A stretch of 64,000 bases of DNA from Dysidea avara (Eukaryota > Porifera > Demospongiae > Dictyoceratida > Dysideidae). The stretch's first letter is position 1. The number at the start of each line of letters is the position of its first letter. A program made the translations under genes and the position numbers. The stretch covers positions 4,551,277 to 4,615,276 of the forward strand of contig NC_089281.1 in the NCBI RefSeq assembly GCF_963678975.1, in the 5' to 3' direction. This document shows positions 22,283-34,264 of the stretch, in pieces. The notes beneath the pieces are model-generated. The model saw only the letters and a program-made list of their open reading frames with translations, had not been told where the DNA came from and did no database searches.

Positions 22283-22533
22283 TAGGGCTGTGTGACAATG
22301 AGAAAACCAAATCTTGATAAGTTCTGATAGCAAAAAAACCATTATTTTTATCACGATAAACAATATTCTCACAAGAGTACCCATCTGCCTACTTTTAATA
22401 TGCAATAGTCTATGGATATTTACTATTATTTGATAATAGAGAATCCATTATCATAATTAGCTTTATCATGATAATGACATAGGTATCACGATAATAGATA
22501 ATATTGCATTATTGGTATTATTGCACAGCCCTA
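22283..22533. mobile_element. MITE with GGGCTGTG termini (copy 4)
   Basis: Same element and position in unit 3, right terminus of the ATTATTGCACAGCCCTA type. Co-duplicated with the unit and not an independent insertion. Confidence 0.7.
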
Positions 22534-24154
22534 ATATATATCTTTTGATGCGATAGAACATCAGTGCAGAAGAATACAGTAAAACTATCAATAGCCCTAC
22601 ATTAGTTGACCTACCTGACATGACCACCACATCACAAAGTGATCTCACTAAAGAGGTATCCACTAAGTGAGGTTTAGTGTATGAAAATTACATAGCTTTT
22701 ATTATGATGAATGTAAAGTTCTATAAACCATTCATACACAGCTGTACTAAATCTATTGTGTTCACAGATAGTTAAAAGTCAATTGATCATCTAAACCTAA
22801 CAACAGTCATTCTGCTGGTTTGATCTGTTTTGAGTCACACAGACTGATTATTTTTAATGTGATTATATACTTGCTGCATCAAACTTGATTGCAAGTTGCT
22901 GCAGTTAAGATGGTACTCCAGTCCCATCAACCCAACTTTCTGAAGTGAATTAATCAGCAGCTCGTGTTTGAAATCACTGATCAACAATCAAAATGTGAAC
23001 ACTTTCTTCAGTAGCAAACAAATCAATAGTGACTTTCTATTGTGGTGCAAAGTTGTAGGTATACTAGTATGTGTAAATATTTAGTTAAGCCTTTAGTACA
23101 GTCAGCAACAAAGTTAAAAATATGATTATATAGTTGTCATCTTTGTCTAGTATGGTATTGTCCTAACCTACAGTCCATCATTGGGAGCCTAGCCAACTTG
23201 GTGACCAAACACTCACAATGAACTTATTGACTACTAATGCAGTATACAGTCAGACCAACTACTTTTTGATCTGAATTCAATTCTAAATCTTGCACTTAAT
23301 CTCAGTTATCTGGAAATGTACTTTAGTTATACCTAGAAACACACATATGTAGACCACATTAGTGTAAATGACATGTGGCTTTGAGTTCAAGTTACTATTT
23401 GACACCAGAAATTTAGATAATTATACTTGCAGGCTGAACATCACTCAGTGTTGTAAAATAATTAAGTAGGGTGAACTAATGAGTAGCTAAGATAGCCATT
23501 AAACTTTTGCAAGTATTACGTATGTGATTCAGAAGATTGAGAAGATAATATTTTCTAACATTTAGCAGAAATCATTTTAACCACAATCTAAGTAATGATT
23601 ATTATGATGTAAATAAACCAGCATGCATCCAGGTGATAAGGTATATATTAACTAAAAACTTAAACGTTCATCATAATTAATTTTATACTTATGGTAAAGA
23701 AATGAATTATACATGATGAAAATGAAAACAAAATTGTGGCTGCTTGACTGTCACTCATCATACAGTATGATAGTACTGTATAGTAGGGACCACAAAGGTT
23801 TGGGCATGGCCCATGAAAAAACATCACCCAAAAACCTGCCTCACTTTTCCCTGACAACAATGAAGCAGGTAAAACTAAGCCCAAACAAGCCTTCAGATCA
23901 ACCCAAAGTGCTTTCAACAAGATGCTATGAAATTTTATTAAACAGAATTTTCTAGTGACTGACTGACTAAGTAAATGACTGATGCCTTCATGTAGACAAG
24001 CTTAACTCAATAACGGCTAAGGCTACAGACTTGATTGTTCACTGTTCAGCATTGCTTCAGCTGATATGTGCCTTTTGGCATACCACAGTACATACAATGT
24101 ATTCTTCATGGACTTACCAGTGTCCTCCTTTGTGTCTCATTCATCTTTGCTTAC

Positions 24155-24270
24155 AGAGAAAGGTGCCAATTTGGTGGTAGTGTGTAATGGCTTCCCTTCA
24201 TAATGGAAATCATCCAAAGTGGCTACTTTGATTGCAGCGGTGCTTTTCAAACAGTTCTTGATTCGTAATG
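24155..24270 (-). other. Exon-like open segment inside R1 and R1' copies
   Basis: On the - strand a 116 bp segment lies between an acceptor-like ACACAG and a donor GTAAGC and is open for 38 codons, with residues K-V-A-T-L-D-D-F-H-Y-E-G-K-P-L-H in its middle. Equivalent segments occur at 1643-1758, 10312-10427, 16067-16182 and 37492-37607 among others, with mostly conservative changes. It could be one exon of a - strand gene or a relic carried by the dispersed repeat. I do not recognise the peptide, and no neighbouring exon was found. Confidence 0.2.
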
Positions 24271-24968
24271 CTGTGTAATGGGTTGACCATAGCCAACAAC
24301 AAAGACTTCACTTTTCAGACAATAATTAGCTGGGGTATTTGTTTCTTTTGATGTGGTATGTTTTGGTTCACCAGTCATAATAGTTTTATTTTACAAAAAA
24401 AGTTAACATACAAGTACACAAAAAAATGGAATTTTCAATAGTCCCTTACTCATTGACAAGTTGAAAAGTCCAAATTTTTATTGTGTACTTGTTTGTTATG
24501 CAGTAGTCAAAATACTCTTTGACTACTTCCTGTATACCCTAGAACAAACTAATGATTGACAAGTACACAAAAAAATTTGGAATTTTCATAACAATCACAC
24601 ATACTTTAACTTGCTTGTACACATATAAGGTACCACTCTTCATGCATATAAATTGCTTTATTATTTACCATCCCTAGGAACTTGAATAGGTCACTAAATT
24701 CTAAACTACGTATTAGCTAGCTATAGACCAGTAAACATAAAATTAATGGTATAATAGTGAGACAACTGTTCAGGTCAACACAAAAAGTGATGTGTATAAA
24801 AAATGGCCCGGCTAGGATCATCACCCTCTAATCCCTGTAAGTTCAGTAAACTTTAGTACAGTTTGGATCAAATACATACTACAACATGACATAATGTAAT
24901 AACATATACAAACTATCTACAACTATTTGCATTGTCCAGTCAATCTATAAAGTCTTTGTTTAGTCATT

Positions 24969-25409
24969 TCACTCAGCAAGGTTGAACTTGACTGCAAGGT
25001 ACTTCAGAACAGCTGGTGTACCATGGCCAGAACCCATGGACCAATCAAACTTGGCTGTTGTGATACTGGAAATACGTAGCCCAGACTTATAATCATGAAA
25101 CTGTTTACCATCAAGTAAAATTTGAATGTAATCATCTTTAGCAATGAATGTAACAGTGACATCTTCCCTTCCTTTAAAATCATATCCATCAACTCTTTGT
25201 GGTTTCTCCCCTCGTTGATATGGCCATTTTCCATCTATTTGTGATGAAATTACCACTTCTCTTTCATCAAAGCGAGGATTGAAGTGAAGAATGATATCTC
25301 CCTTATCATTGTACAAGTCTATTCTCACCCTTCCTTCCTTGGGGTTGGTGTAGGCTGCCTCTATACCTCTACCAGTTTGGAAGTTGGTAAAGCTAATACT
25401 GTTTTCCAT
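24969..25409 (-). CDS. Galectin, single-domain, variant 3
   Basis: Complete 146 aa intronless ORF. Signature H42-F-N-P-R46 and W62 present; Ser55 and Gln65 replace residues usually Asn and Glu. Diagnostic residues are R29, G37, D77, Q96 and S115. The protein equals the copy at 46400-46840. A TATAAAAG box precedes it, and AATAAA occurs about 310 bp past the stop (24657-24662). Unlike variants 1 and 2, a 3,994 bp insertion sits about 0.7 kb upstream (26096-30089), leaving the core promoter and first ~0.68 kb untouched. Whether distal control elements were displaced cannot be told from sequence. Confidence 0.88.
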   Translation of the reverse strand: MENSISFTNFQTGRGIEAAYTNPKEGRVRIDLYNDKGDIILHFNPRFDEREVVISSQIDGKWPYQRGEKPQRVDGYDFKGREDVTVTFIAKDDYIQILLDGKQFHDYKSGLRISSITTAKFDWSMGSGHGTPAVLKYLAVKFNLAE

Positions 25410-25464
25410 TTGTAACTCGTATATCTGTCAGTAGTGATGCTATCCACAGAGTAGTTCATATACT

Positions 25465-25490
25465 CTATATAAAAACAGTCTCCTTTTATA
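25465..25490 (-). promoter_or_regulatory. TATA-type core promoter of galectin (unit 3)
   Basis: TATAAAAG on the - strand at 25483-25490, about 74 bp before the ATG, followed by the second TATA-like box. Unaltered by the insertion that begins 0.6 kb further upstream. Confidence 0.6.
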
Positions 25491-26969
25491 CACAACAAAC
25501 TGTGTAGAGAGTTTCATGAGGTGACTGATTCTTGGGAGTGTGTATTTTTTGCAGCTGTCAGATGAGATTTCCATTGCATAGTATTGAGACTATTCAAGTG
25601 TATCAAATTTCCTAGAAAATGTACATGTAGTACATAACAAATAATGGAATCCAGCTTATACTTGTTTGTTAACATAATTATAATTGGTGAACTTGGGATA
25701 CCACATCAAAAGAAAGAATGTCATTATATCTATGTGTGTGCTTCATCAACTACTGAAAAGAGAAGTCACCATTACACTGTTCAACCTGCCACACACCATT
25801 ACAAATGAAGAACAGTACAAGAAGCACCTTCGTCTTTTGGGCTTAATTAATACTGCCAAGGTGCTGTGAAGATATTGTGAGGCCAGTTTCTGGTCAACGT
25901 ATTTTGTGAGAAAGTGCAACTCCCCTGATCCTTATAATATGCAGTTGTATGACAATACTTCAACTACAACATAACTACTACAACACGATGTATAATTACA
26001 AAACACTTAAGAACATATAAAGGTGTAGGCATATTGAAATCTATGCAGCTGGGGTAGTGATTTTTGTGTTAGAGATGTTTTATTATATAATAAATCAAGA
26101 CACACGATAGTGTGTCGTGCGGCCCAAGAAGCCGGCGCGCCACACCGTGAGTATATTAACAGGAAGAAAGAAAACGCAATTTTCACACCTATGTAGCTCT
26201 GTGATCCCTTATCCGATTGGAACCAAATTTGCTGGAGACGTGCCGCCCAGTTAGGGTAGTCTACATACCAAATTTGAAGAAAATCGCTCCAGCCATTTCC
26301 GAGATACGAGCGAACAAAATTTCGTTTTAATTTCTTCGTTTTTTTCTTCTTCTTCTTCATCTTCTTCATTTCGCACACTTCGCAAAATTCGCCATAAAAC
26401 ACGAATGCGTGCTCGGATTTGGCTGAAATTTGGCACACTTAAAGGGCTCATTAAGGCGGATCTCCGTACCAACTTTGGTAGGAATCCGATGAACATTCAC
26501 GGAGTTATGACCGATTATTTGCGTAAAATAAGGTCGAAGGTCTGTCACGCCTACAGGGTAAACTCCTTGGAGGAATCAGTTGAAAATTGATATGTAGATG
26601 GAGCAACCATCGTAGGAGTGCCTTTTTGTGGTTTGAAACGAATCGGAATAAAGACCACGGAGATATGATACGAAACCCAACCTGTGTCAAAATTACGCGA
26701 TCGATTTTTATGAATAAAAAAACTATTAGTTTTCGTGTCTACCAGGCAAACCGCTTAGAGCAACAAGCTGAAAATCAGTATGTAGCTGGAATAATCATCA
26801 TAGAAAGTACTTGCAGTAGTACAGAAGAATCAGATTACAAATCACTGAGTTATGATTCGAAAGGCAACTAGGTGCAGCAAATGCGAGATCGAGATACTCT
26901 AATAGAACAGTCACCCTAATAAAGCATTCAGCTGCATTTATAATTTACTCAGTTATATTACATTGTAAG

Positions 26970-29661
26970 TTATTCTGTAGGGAATTCAGCTACAAACAAG
27001 TCACCCTGTAGTCAGATCAGCTAGAAGAAGGTACCTAATAGAGAGTTCAGCTACAAAGAAGCCATCATGTAGAGAGTTCAGCTACAAACAAATTGCCCTG
27101 TAGAGAGATCAACTAGAAGAAGTTACCTTGTAGAGAGTTCAGTTACAAAGAAACAATCATGCAAAGAGTTTAGCTGCAAATAAATCACCCAGTAGAAAGT
27201 TCCGCTATGAACAGATAACACTGTAGAGAGTTCAGTTAGAAACAAGTCATCCTGTAGATAGATCAGCTAGAAGAAGTCACTTTGTAGAGAGTTCAGCTAC
27301 AAAGAAACCACCATGTAAGAGAGTTCAGATGCAAACAAATCACCCTGTAGAGAGTTCAGCTAGGAACAAGTCACCCTGTACAGAGATCAGCTAGAAACAA
27401 GTCACCCTGTAGAGAGTTCAGCTAGAAGAAGTTACATTGTAGAGAGTTCAGCTACAAAGAAACTACCATGTAGAGAGTTCAGCTGCAAACAAATCGCCCT
27501 GTAGAGAATCCAGCTACAAACAAATCACCCTGTAGAAAGATCAGCCAGAAGAAGTTACCTTGTAGAGAGTTCAGCAACAAACAAATCACCCTGTAGAGAG
27601 TTCAGCTAGAAACAAGTCACCCTGTAGAGAGTTCAGCTAGAAGAAGTTACATTGTAGAGAGTTCAGCTACAAAGAAACTACCATGTAGAGAGTTCAGCTA
27701 CAAACAAGTCACCCTGTAGAGAGTTCAGCTAGAAGAAGTTACATTGTAGAGAGTTCAGCTACAAAGAAACTACCATGTAGAGAGTTCAGCTGCAAACAAA
27801 TTTCCCTGTAGAGACAAACAAATCACCCTGTAGAAAGATCAGCTAGAAGACGTTACCTTGTAGAGAGTTCAGCTACAAACAAGTCACCCTGTAGAGAGTT
27901 CAGCTAGAAGAAGTTACATTGTAGAGAGTTCAGCTACAAAGAAACTACCATGTAGAGAGTTCAGCAGCAAACAAATTGCCCTGTAGAGAATTCAGCTACA
28001 GACAAATCACCTTGTAGAAAGATCAGCTAGAAGAAGTTACCTTGTAGAGAGTTCAGTTACAAACAAATCACCCTGTAGAGAGTTCAGCTAGAAACAAGTC
28101 ACCCTGTAGAGAGATCAGCTAGAAACAAGTCACCCTGTTGAGAGTTCAGCTAGAAGAAGTTACCTTGTAGAGAGTTCAGCTACAAACAAATCACCCTGTA
28201 GAAAGATCAGCTAGAAGAAGTTACCTTGTAGAGAGTTCAGCTACAAACAAATCACCCTGTAGAAAGATCAGCTAGAAGAAGTTACCTTGTAGAGAGTTCA
28301 GCTACAAACAAGCCACCCTGTAGAGAGTTCAGCTAGAAGAAGTTACATTGTAGAGAGTTCAGCTACAAAGAAACTACCATGTAGAGAGTTCAGCAGCAAA
28401 CAAATTTCCCTGTAGAGAATTCAGCTACAGACAAATCACCTTGTAGAAAGATCAGCTAGAAGAAGTTACCTTGTAGAGAGTTCAGCTACAAACAAATCAC
28501 CCTGTAGAGAGTTCAGCTAGAAACAAGTCACCCTGTAGAGAGTTCAGCTAGAAGAAGTTACATTGTAGAGAGTTCAGCTACAAAGAAACTACCATGTAGA
28601 GAGTTCAGCTGCAAACAAATTTCCCTGTAGAGACAAACAAATCACCCTGTAGAAAGATCAGCTAGAAGACATTACCTTGTAGAGAGTTCAGCTACAATCA
28701 AATCACCCTGTAGAGAGTTCAGCTAGAAACAAGTCACCCTGTAGAGAGATCAGCTAGAAACAAGTCACCCGTAGAGAGTTCAGCTAGAAGAAGTTACATT
28801 GTAGAGAGTTCAGCAGCAAACAAATCGCCCTGTAGAGAATTCAGCTACAAACAAATCACCCTGTAGAAACATCAGCTAGAAGAAGTTACCTTGTAGAGCG
28901 TTCAGCTACAAACTAATCACCCTGTAGAGAGTTCAGCTAGAAACAAGTTACCCTGTAGAGAGTTCAGCTAGAAGAAGTTACATTGTAGAGAGGTCAGCTA
29001 CAAAGAAACTACAATGTAGAGAGTTCAGCTGCAAACAAATTGCCCTGTAGAGACAAACAAATCACCCTGTAGAAAGATCAGCTAGAAGAAGTTACCTTGT
29101 AGAGAATTCAGTTACAAACAAATCACCCAGTAGAGAGTTCAGCTAGAAACAAGTTACACTGTAGAGAGATGAGCTAGAAACAAGTCACCCTGTAGAGAGT
29201 TCAGCTAGAAGAAGTCACATTGTAGAGAGTTCAGCTACAAAGAAACTACCATGTAGAGAGTTCAGCTGCAAACAAATTGCCCTGTAGAGAATTCAGCTAG
29301 AAACAAATCACCCTGTAGAAAGATCAGCTAGAAGAAGTTACCTTGTAGAGAGTTCAGCTAGAAACAAATCACCCTGTAGAGAGTTCAGCTAGAAACAAGC
29401 CACCCGTAGAGAGTTCAGCTAGAAGAAGTTACATTGTAGAGAGTTCAGCAGTTTAGCTGCAAACAAATCGCCCTGTAGAGAATTCAGCTACAAACAAATC
29501 ACCCTGTAGAAAGATCAGCTAGAAGAAATTACCTTGTAGAGAGTTCAGCTACAAACAAATCACCCTGTAGAGAGTTCAGCTACAAACAAGTCATCCGGTA
29601 GAGAGATCAGCTAGAAGGATCACCTTGCAGAGAGGTCAGCTACAAAGAAATCACCCTGCTT
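26970..29661. repeat. ~31 bp minisatellite with higher-order structure (unit 3)
   Basis: About 85-90 units (estimated from length) of ~31 bp. A nearly invariant core GTAGAGAGTTCAGCT is followed by a variable ~16 bp: ACAAACAAATCACCCT, AGAAGAAGTTACCTTG, ACAAAGAAACTACCAT, GCAAACAAATTGCCCT or AGAAACAAGTCACCCT. These variants recur in a partly fixed order, so blocks of five or six units repeat. The unit is not a multiple of three and no long frame crosses it, so it is not coding. Confidence 0.85.
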
Positions 29662-29765
29662 CATCTTTTCTTCTTCCTGTAGTAAAGAAAAAATGACAGG
29701 TTAAAAAGCCCTAAAGCCGGCCATATGCCGGCTTTGGGGTATACAAATACAAAAAGAAGTGAAGT

Positions 29766-30089
29766 CTAATCCAAAACAGCCAAGCTGTAAAAAAAGAGTG
29801 CGGCCCTGAGAAAGGCTATGGTGAAAAAAGATGTGAAATCCAAGGTGGCGGCCAAGAAATGGCTGTGATGGTAGGTTAATGGTAAAAATTTTAATAACAA
29901 CAATTCAGGTGAATTTGGTGCCGCTTGGTCTTGGCACAAAATTCACTTGAATTGTTGTTATTAAAACTTTTACCATTAACCTACCATCACAGCCATTTCT
30001 TGGCCGCCACCTTGGATTTCACATCTTTTTTCACCATAGCCTTTCTCAGGGCCGCACTGTTTTTTTACAGCTTGGCTGTTTTGGATTAG
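29766..30089. repeat. 324 bp long hairpin at right end of insertion (unit 3)
   Basis: Two ~157 bp inverted arms (29766-29922 and 29933-30089) around a 10 bp spacer GCTTGGTCTT, with very few mismatches. Arms start CTAATCCAAAACAGCC and end GGCTGTTTTGGATTAG. Such a near-perfect arm pair would extrude as a cruciform or, if transcribed, give a long double-stranded RNA. It looks like a foldback MITE of recent origin or one kept perfect by hairpin repair. Confidence 0.8.
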
Positions 30090-32237
30090 ATATATATATG
30101 ATACTTCTTTGGGTGATGTTGGACTCGCCAAATTTGATTGGCAAGTGATAGCTAAGGCTCCTCCACCATGATTGGATGCCACTTAGTTCTTATACAATGG
30201 AGACACATTGACAAATTTTCGTTTATCTGCTATTATACGCTACATGTGTGTTGCTAAATATTCTGGAATTTTGTATAAATGTGACAATGCAGTCATAAAC
30301 TATAGTCCAGAGACAGTTATAATACTTTTCAAATCTCAGTGAAAATGTCAGACAACCTAAACCATTACCTGACATTGATATGCTACTGTTTTACACAATT
30401 TGTCATAATAGGAAAATCCTTACAATACATTGATAGAATAGAGTGACTCAACCTATAATAATGTAATCATTGTTGTCTAATTGCGTTTGCTATTATTGAC
30501 AATGCTTCACTATAAAAACTCTACAACTTCCTTCTATTTTGATCTGACATTTTGTCAGGCAGGTTCCATTATGGTCAGCCATGCATGATATTTGCCTGAC
30601 AAATGGCCTATGTCAGGCAATAATAATTGACTCTGAACTATACTGGTGTAGACCGTGTATAGTGTTCTATATTTCAAGTGTTTTCAGTGTGAAATACGAG
30701 CAGTGTCAGCAATAAAGATGTAGAGGGGCAGTCAGCAATGTTATGTTTTATCATACAGCATGATGGTAATGATGCACTGACCAGCAGTCAAAATGTGAAC
30801 ACTTTCTTCAGTAGCAATCAAATCAATAGTGACTTTCTATTGTGGTGCAAAGTTGTAGGTATACTAGTATGTGTAAATATTTAGTTAAGCCTTTAGTACA
30901 GTCAGCAACAAAGTTAAGAATTATTATAATTGTCATCTTTGTCTAGTATGGTATTGTCCTAGCCTACAGTCCATCATTGGGAGCCTAGCCAACTTGGTGA
31001 CCAAACACTCACAATGAACTTATTGACTACTAATGCAGTATACAGTCAGACCAACTATTTTTTGATCTGAATTCAATTCTAATTAAATCTTGCACTTAAT
31101 CTCAGTTATCTGGAAATGTACTTTAGTTATACCCAGAAACACACATATGTAGACCACACCGACCACATCAGTGTAAATGACGTTGAGTTCATGTTACTAA
31201 TTGACACCAGAGCTTTTAGATATACTTGTAAGCTGCAGGCTGAACATCACTGTTGTAAAATAATTATAAGTAGGGTGAACTAATGAGTACCTAAGATTGC
31301 ATGCCAATAAAATTGGCCGATTTCTTTTGCAAGTATTACGTATGTGATAAGAAGACTGAGAAGAGAATATTTTCTAACATTTAGTAGAAATCAGTAAAAA
31401 TTTACAAACACACACTAAGTAATGATTATTATGATGTAAATAAACCAGCATGCATCCAGGTAATAAGGTATATATTAACTAAAAACTTAAACGTTCATCA
31501 TAATTAATTTTATACTTATGGTAAAGAAATGAAATTATATATGATGAAAATGAAAACAAAATTGTGGCTGCTTGACTGTCACTCATCATACAGTATGATA
31601 GTACTGTATAGTAGGGACCACAAAGGTTTGGGCATGGCCAATGAAAAAACATCACCCAAAAACCAGCCTCACTTTTCTCTGAAAACGATGACTTACCAGT
31701 GTCCTCCTTTGTGTCTCATTCATCTTTGCTTACAGAGAAAGGTGCCAATTTGGTGGGAGTGTGTAATGGCTTTCCTTCATAATGGAAATCATCCAGAGTG
31801 GCTACTTTGATTGCAGCGGTGCTTTTCAAACAGTTCTTGATTCGTAATACTGTGTAACGGGTTGAACATAGCCAACAACAAAGACTTCACTTTTCAGATG
31901 ATAATTGATAGCTGGGGCATTTGTTTCTTTTGATGCAGTATGCGTGGATTCACCAGTCATAATAATTTTATTTTACAAAAACGTTAACAGACAAGTACGC
32001 AAAAATTGGAATTTTCAATGGTCCCTACTCAAGTTGAAAAGTCCAATTTTTTGTGTACTTGTTTGTTCTACAGCACAGGAAGTAGTCAAAATACTTTTTG
32101 ACTACTTCCTGTATACCCTAGAACAAATTAATGATTCAGTGAAAAGTACACAAAAAATTTTGGAATTTTCATAACAATCACACATATATACTCTAACTTG
32201 CTTGTACACATAAAGGTACCACTCTTCATGCATATAA

Positions 32238-33180
32238 GTTATAGTTATATCCCGCTACGAGGGTGATACCATTGTTATTACACGAGTCCGAGGCGAAGCC
32301 GAGGACGAGTGTAATAACAATGATATCATCCGAGTATACGGGATATAACTATTTTATATTCCAGTGTGCGGGAGTGCACAGAAGTTTACGGATAGTAAAT
32401 TAAGTTCCGGTTTGAGTTCCTGTCACTGTGCTCAAGATTTCGTCCGAATTGTGTGGAGATTCTACTTCGTATCTACAAGAGAGACCTTACATACTGCCTA
32501 CAAATTGTAGCGGAGGGCGGTGTTATGAAGCAGCGGTTCCAGGTACGATTCGCCTTCGTCAGAAATTGGTATGGTAGTGTCGCGTGGTGTCACGTGGTGT
32601 CGCGTGGTGTCGCGTGGTGTGCAAGAGAAAAATAAAGACCAACAAGTGGCTACCATAGTCCAAGATAGAACGATGAAGCTAGACGAAGTTAGTTCTTCAC
32701 CATAGTGACTGTTGGGAGTGATTGCTGGAGCGAAAATCGTCACGGACTATTCTTGACATTTGTTAAACTATCGTATTGGTAACTTGTAGTGTTATTGTGT
32801 AAAGGATTAACAGTTTTCTTGTAAGATTTAGCTAGTTTTAAGTGCTGTATTGGTGTGTTTTGTATCAGTATTTTCTTATTTGGCTCTTTGTTCCATTGGT
32901 AAACAATGCCATTCGCGGTTATTATGATGTCATGAAAGAGACTGAGTGGCTCCGCAACAGGATGATAACTAATATATCGTACAGTAGCAGCGCCGCTCTG
33001 TCTAGCTGTATGGTAGTTATAACACAGCGCATCGCTTTGATACTCCCACGCACTACTCCCTCATTTGTGGCATCTCTTATCCTGTTTAGAAGTGTCCACG
33101 TATATGGTCTGATAGAAATTAAACATTTATTGTTTAAAAACAAAATTACATATACAAGTGTGGAATGCCTACATATACAG
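32238..33180. mobile_element. Composite foldback-bearing insertion (unit 4)
   Basis: Co-duplicated copy; palindrome at 32242-32353. The 10 bp tandem repeat at 32577-32620 has one more unit than in units 1 and 2, which is what changes the short open frames here. Confidence 0.5.
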
Positions 33181-33237
33181 TATCATACACACATGTATAT
33201 ATGTACTATTCCATTTGTGTCAATTATTTATTAACAG

Positions 33238-34264
33238 GATCCTGAGGTGTTATGGCTGGGTGATGTGTGGAGGGAGATACTGTTCTCAGTAGTGTTAGCA
33301 ATCTTAATGATACTGTGTCGACCTAAAGATGAACATGGAGGGTATGTACCTCTATGTTGTATTTCTACTGTGTACTATGTTTATAGCAAACAGCTTGTAT
33401 GTGCTAAAAGATGTTAACAATAATACTTTGTAGTTCCAGTTTCCTTTTGTGCTTATGCAGATTCAACAAAATAGTTTATGATTATGAAGATGAACCAGAA
33501 CAAGGAGCAAATAAAAAATTTGGTAAGCAATTTATACCGTCTACACAGTAGTTAGTAAATGAATTGTCATTTTTGACCTAAAGCCAATAGTGACTGAAAT
33601 ATACGTGATTTTCTGACGTCATGTCATACCCCGTGATGTACCCCTTAGAGACATACACAGGTGAATTTTGGTAGGCAGTAGACCATAGCTTAAGCCTCCA
33701 GTATTGTCAGATAGTATTGTGAGAATTGATCATGGTCAATTGATCCTTCTCACAAAATTATAAACTACAATATTTAAGGATGTTCACATCTTGTGTTTCA
33801 TGCATGTGTCATGTGCAGTTGTATGCACATATTTTATAAGCATTTTGTATTCCCTCTCAGATACCATTGTAATGCGCCAACTTCCAAAAGAAACTGCCGA
33901 TACTGAGAAATTCAAAGAAGTAAAAATTATGTCGCATGTTTGTAGTATATGTGTTTCATTATGTGCTCTTCTTTACCACATTTTCTGTTCTACACAATTT
34001 TTGCTTACCAGATGACTCCAATTTTTTTAACGTTTCAGAATTATGTACTGCAAAATTGATATTTATGTGGTTTATCTGTATATGTATGAATGTGTATGTA
34101 CATCCTGGGGGTACATATATGTAGTTACATCATTAGGCATACAGCCTAACAAGTCCCTGCTAAAGTATATACATTAATAGATAGTTTGCGTATATGTATG
34201 CATGACCCATGTACTATAATATTGTTATTTTCATTTGTTATAGACCCCTGAAGAGAACATGTGA
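33238..34264 (+). CDS. TMEM87-like C-terminal exons (partial gene copy 4)
   Basis: Exons 33238-33341, 33461-33522, 33861-33919 and 34244-34264. Open, with all borders kept. A Tyr to His change near the end of the first exon is shared with copy 6 only, matching the unit 4/unit 6 relationship. Confidence 0.4.

Larger units (their letters stand above)
26096..30089. mobile_element. 3,994 bp minisatellite-bearing insertion (unit 3)
   Basis: Borders are exact: units 1, 2 and 4 read ATAAAT followed by ATATATATATGATAC, and here those two pieces are split by DNA starting CAAGACACACG and ending TTTTGGATTAG. No clear target duplication is visible in the AT-rich site. Parts in order: a head (26096 to about 26895) that begins with a small hairpin (GACACAC-GATA-GTGTGTC) and a GC-rich patch (GCCGGCGCGCC); a minisatellite (about 26970-29661); a short linker with a GCCGGC palindrome near 29716; and a 324 bp hairpin at the right end. 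The ends are not inverted repeats of each other, so it may be two elements side by side. No convincing protein gene; overlapping short open frames on both strands in the head lack family features. Confidence 0.7.
9386..30787. repeat. Higher-order repeat, copy A (units 2+3, about 21.4 kb)
   Basis: Units 2 and 3 together recur as units 4 and 5. Matching landmarks (galectin, TMEM exons, MITE, 4 kb insertion) lie at offsets of 21425-21433. The unit-3-specific foldback and 3,994 bp insertion mark the alternating pattern and show that a pair of units, not single units, was duplicated last. Confidence 0.8.
18703..30787. repeat. Tandem array unit 3 (about 12.1 kb, with 4 kb insertion)
   Basis: Parts: truncated R1 18703-19679; small foldback 19680-19809 and a short tail to about 19860 in place of about 1.4 kb found in units 1, 2, 4 and 6; TMEM87-like exons 19919-20945; MITE 22283-22533; R1' 22988-24652; galectin 24969-25409 (-); 3,994 bp insertion 26096-30089; remainder of galectin upstream DNA to 30787. 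Both the deletion/foldback and the insertion recur in unit 5 at an offset of 21431-21433, so these two units descend from one event. Confidence 0.85.

Noticed and set aside
26007-26438. 143-codon - strand open frame with a lysine-rich stretch
   Set aside because: The lysines come from a CTT-rich tract, it overlaps other open frames on both strands, and it crosses the insertion border at 26096.
26970-29661. CRISPR-like array (regular fixed core, variable remainder)
   Set aside because: The variable parts are a handful of forms that recur, not unique spacers; unit length is only ~31 bp, there are no cas genes, and the context is a eukaryotic genome.
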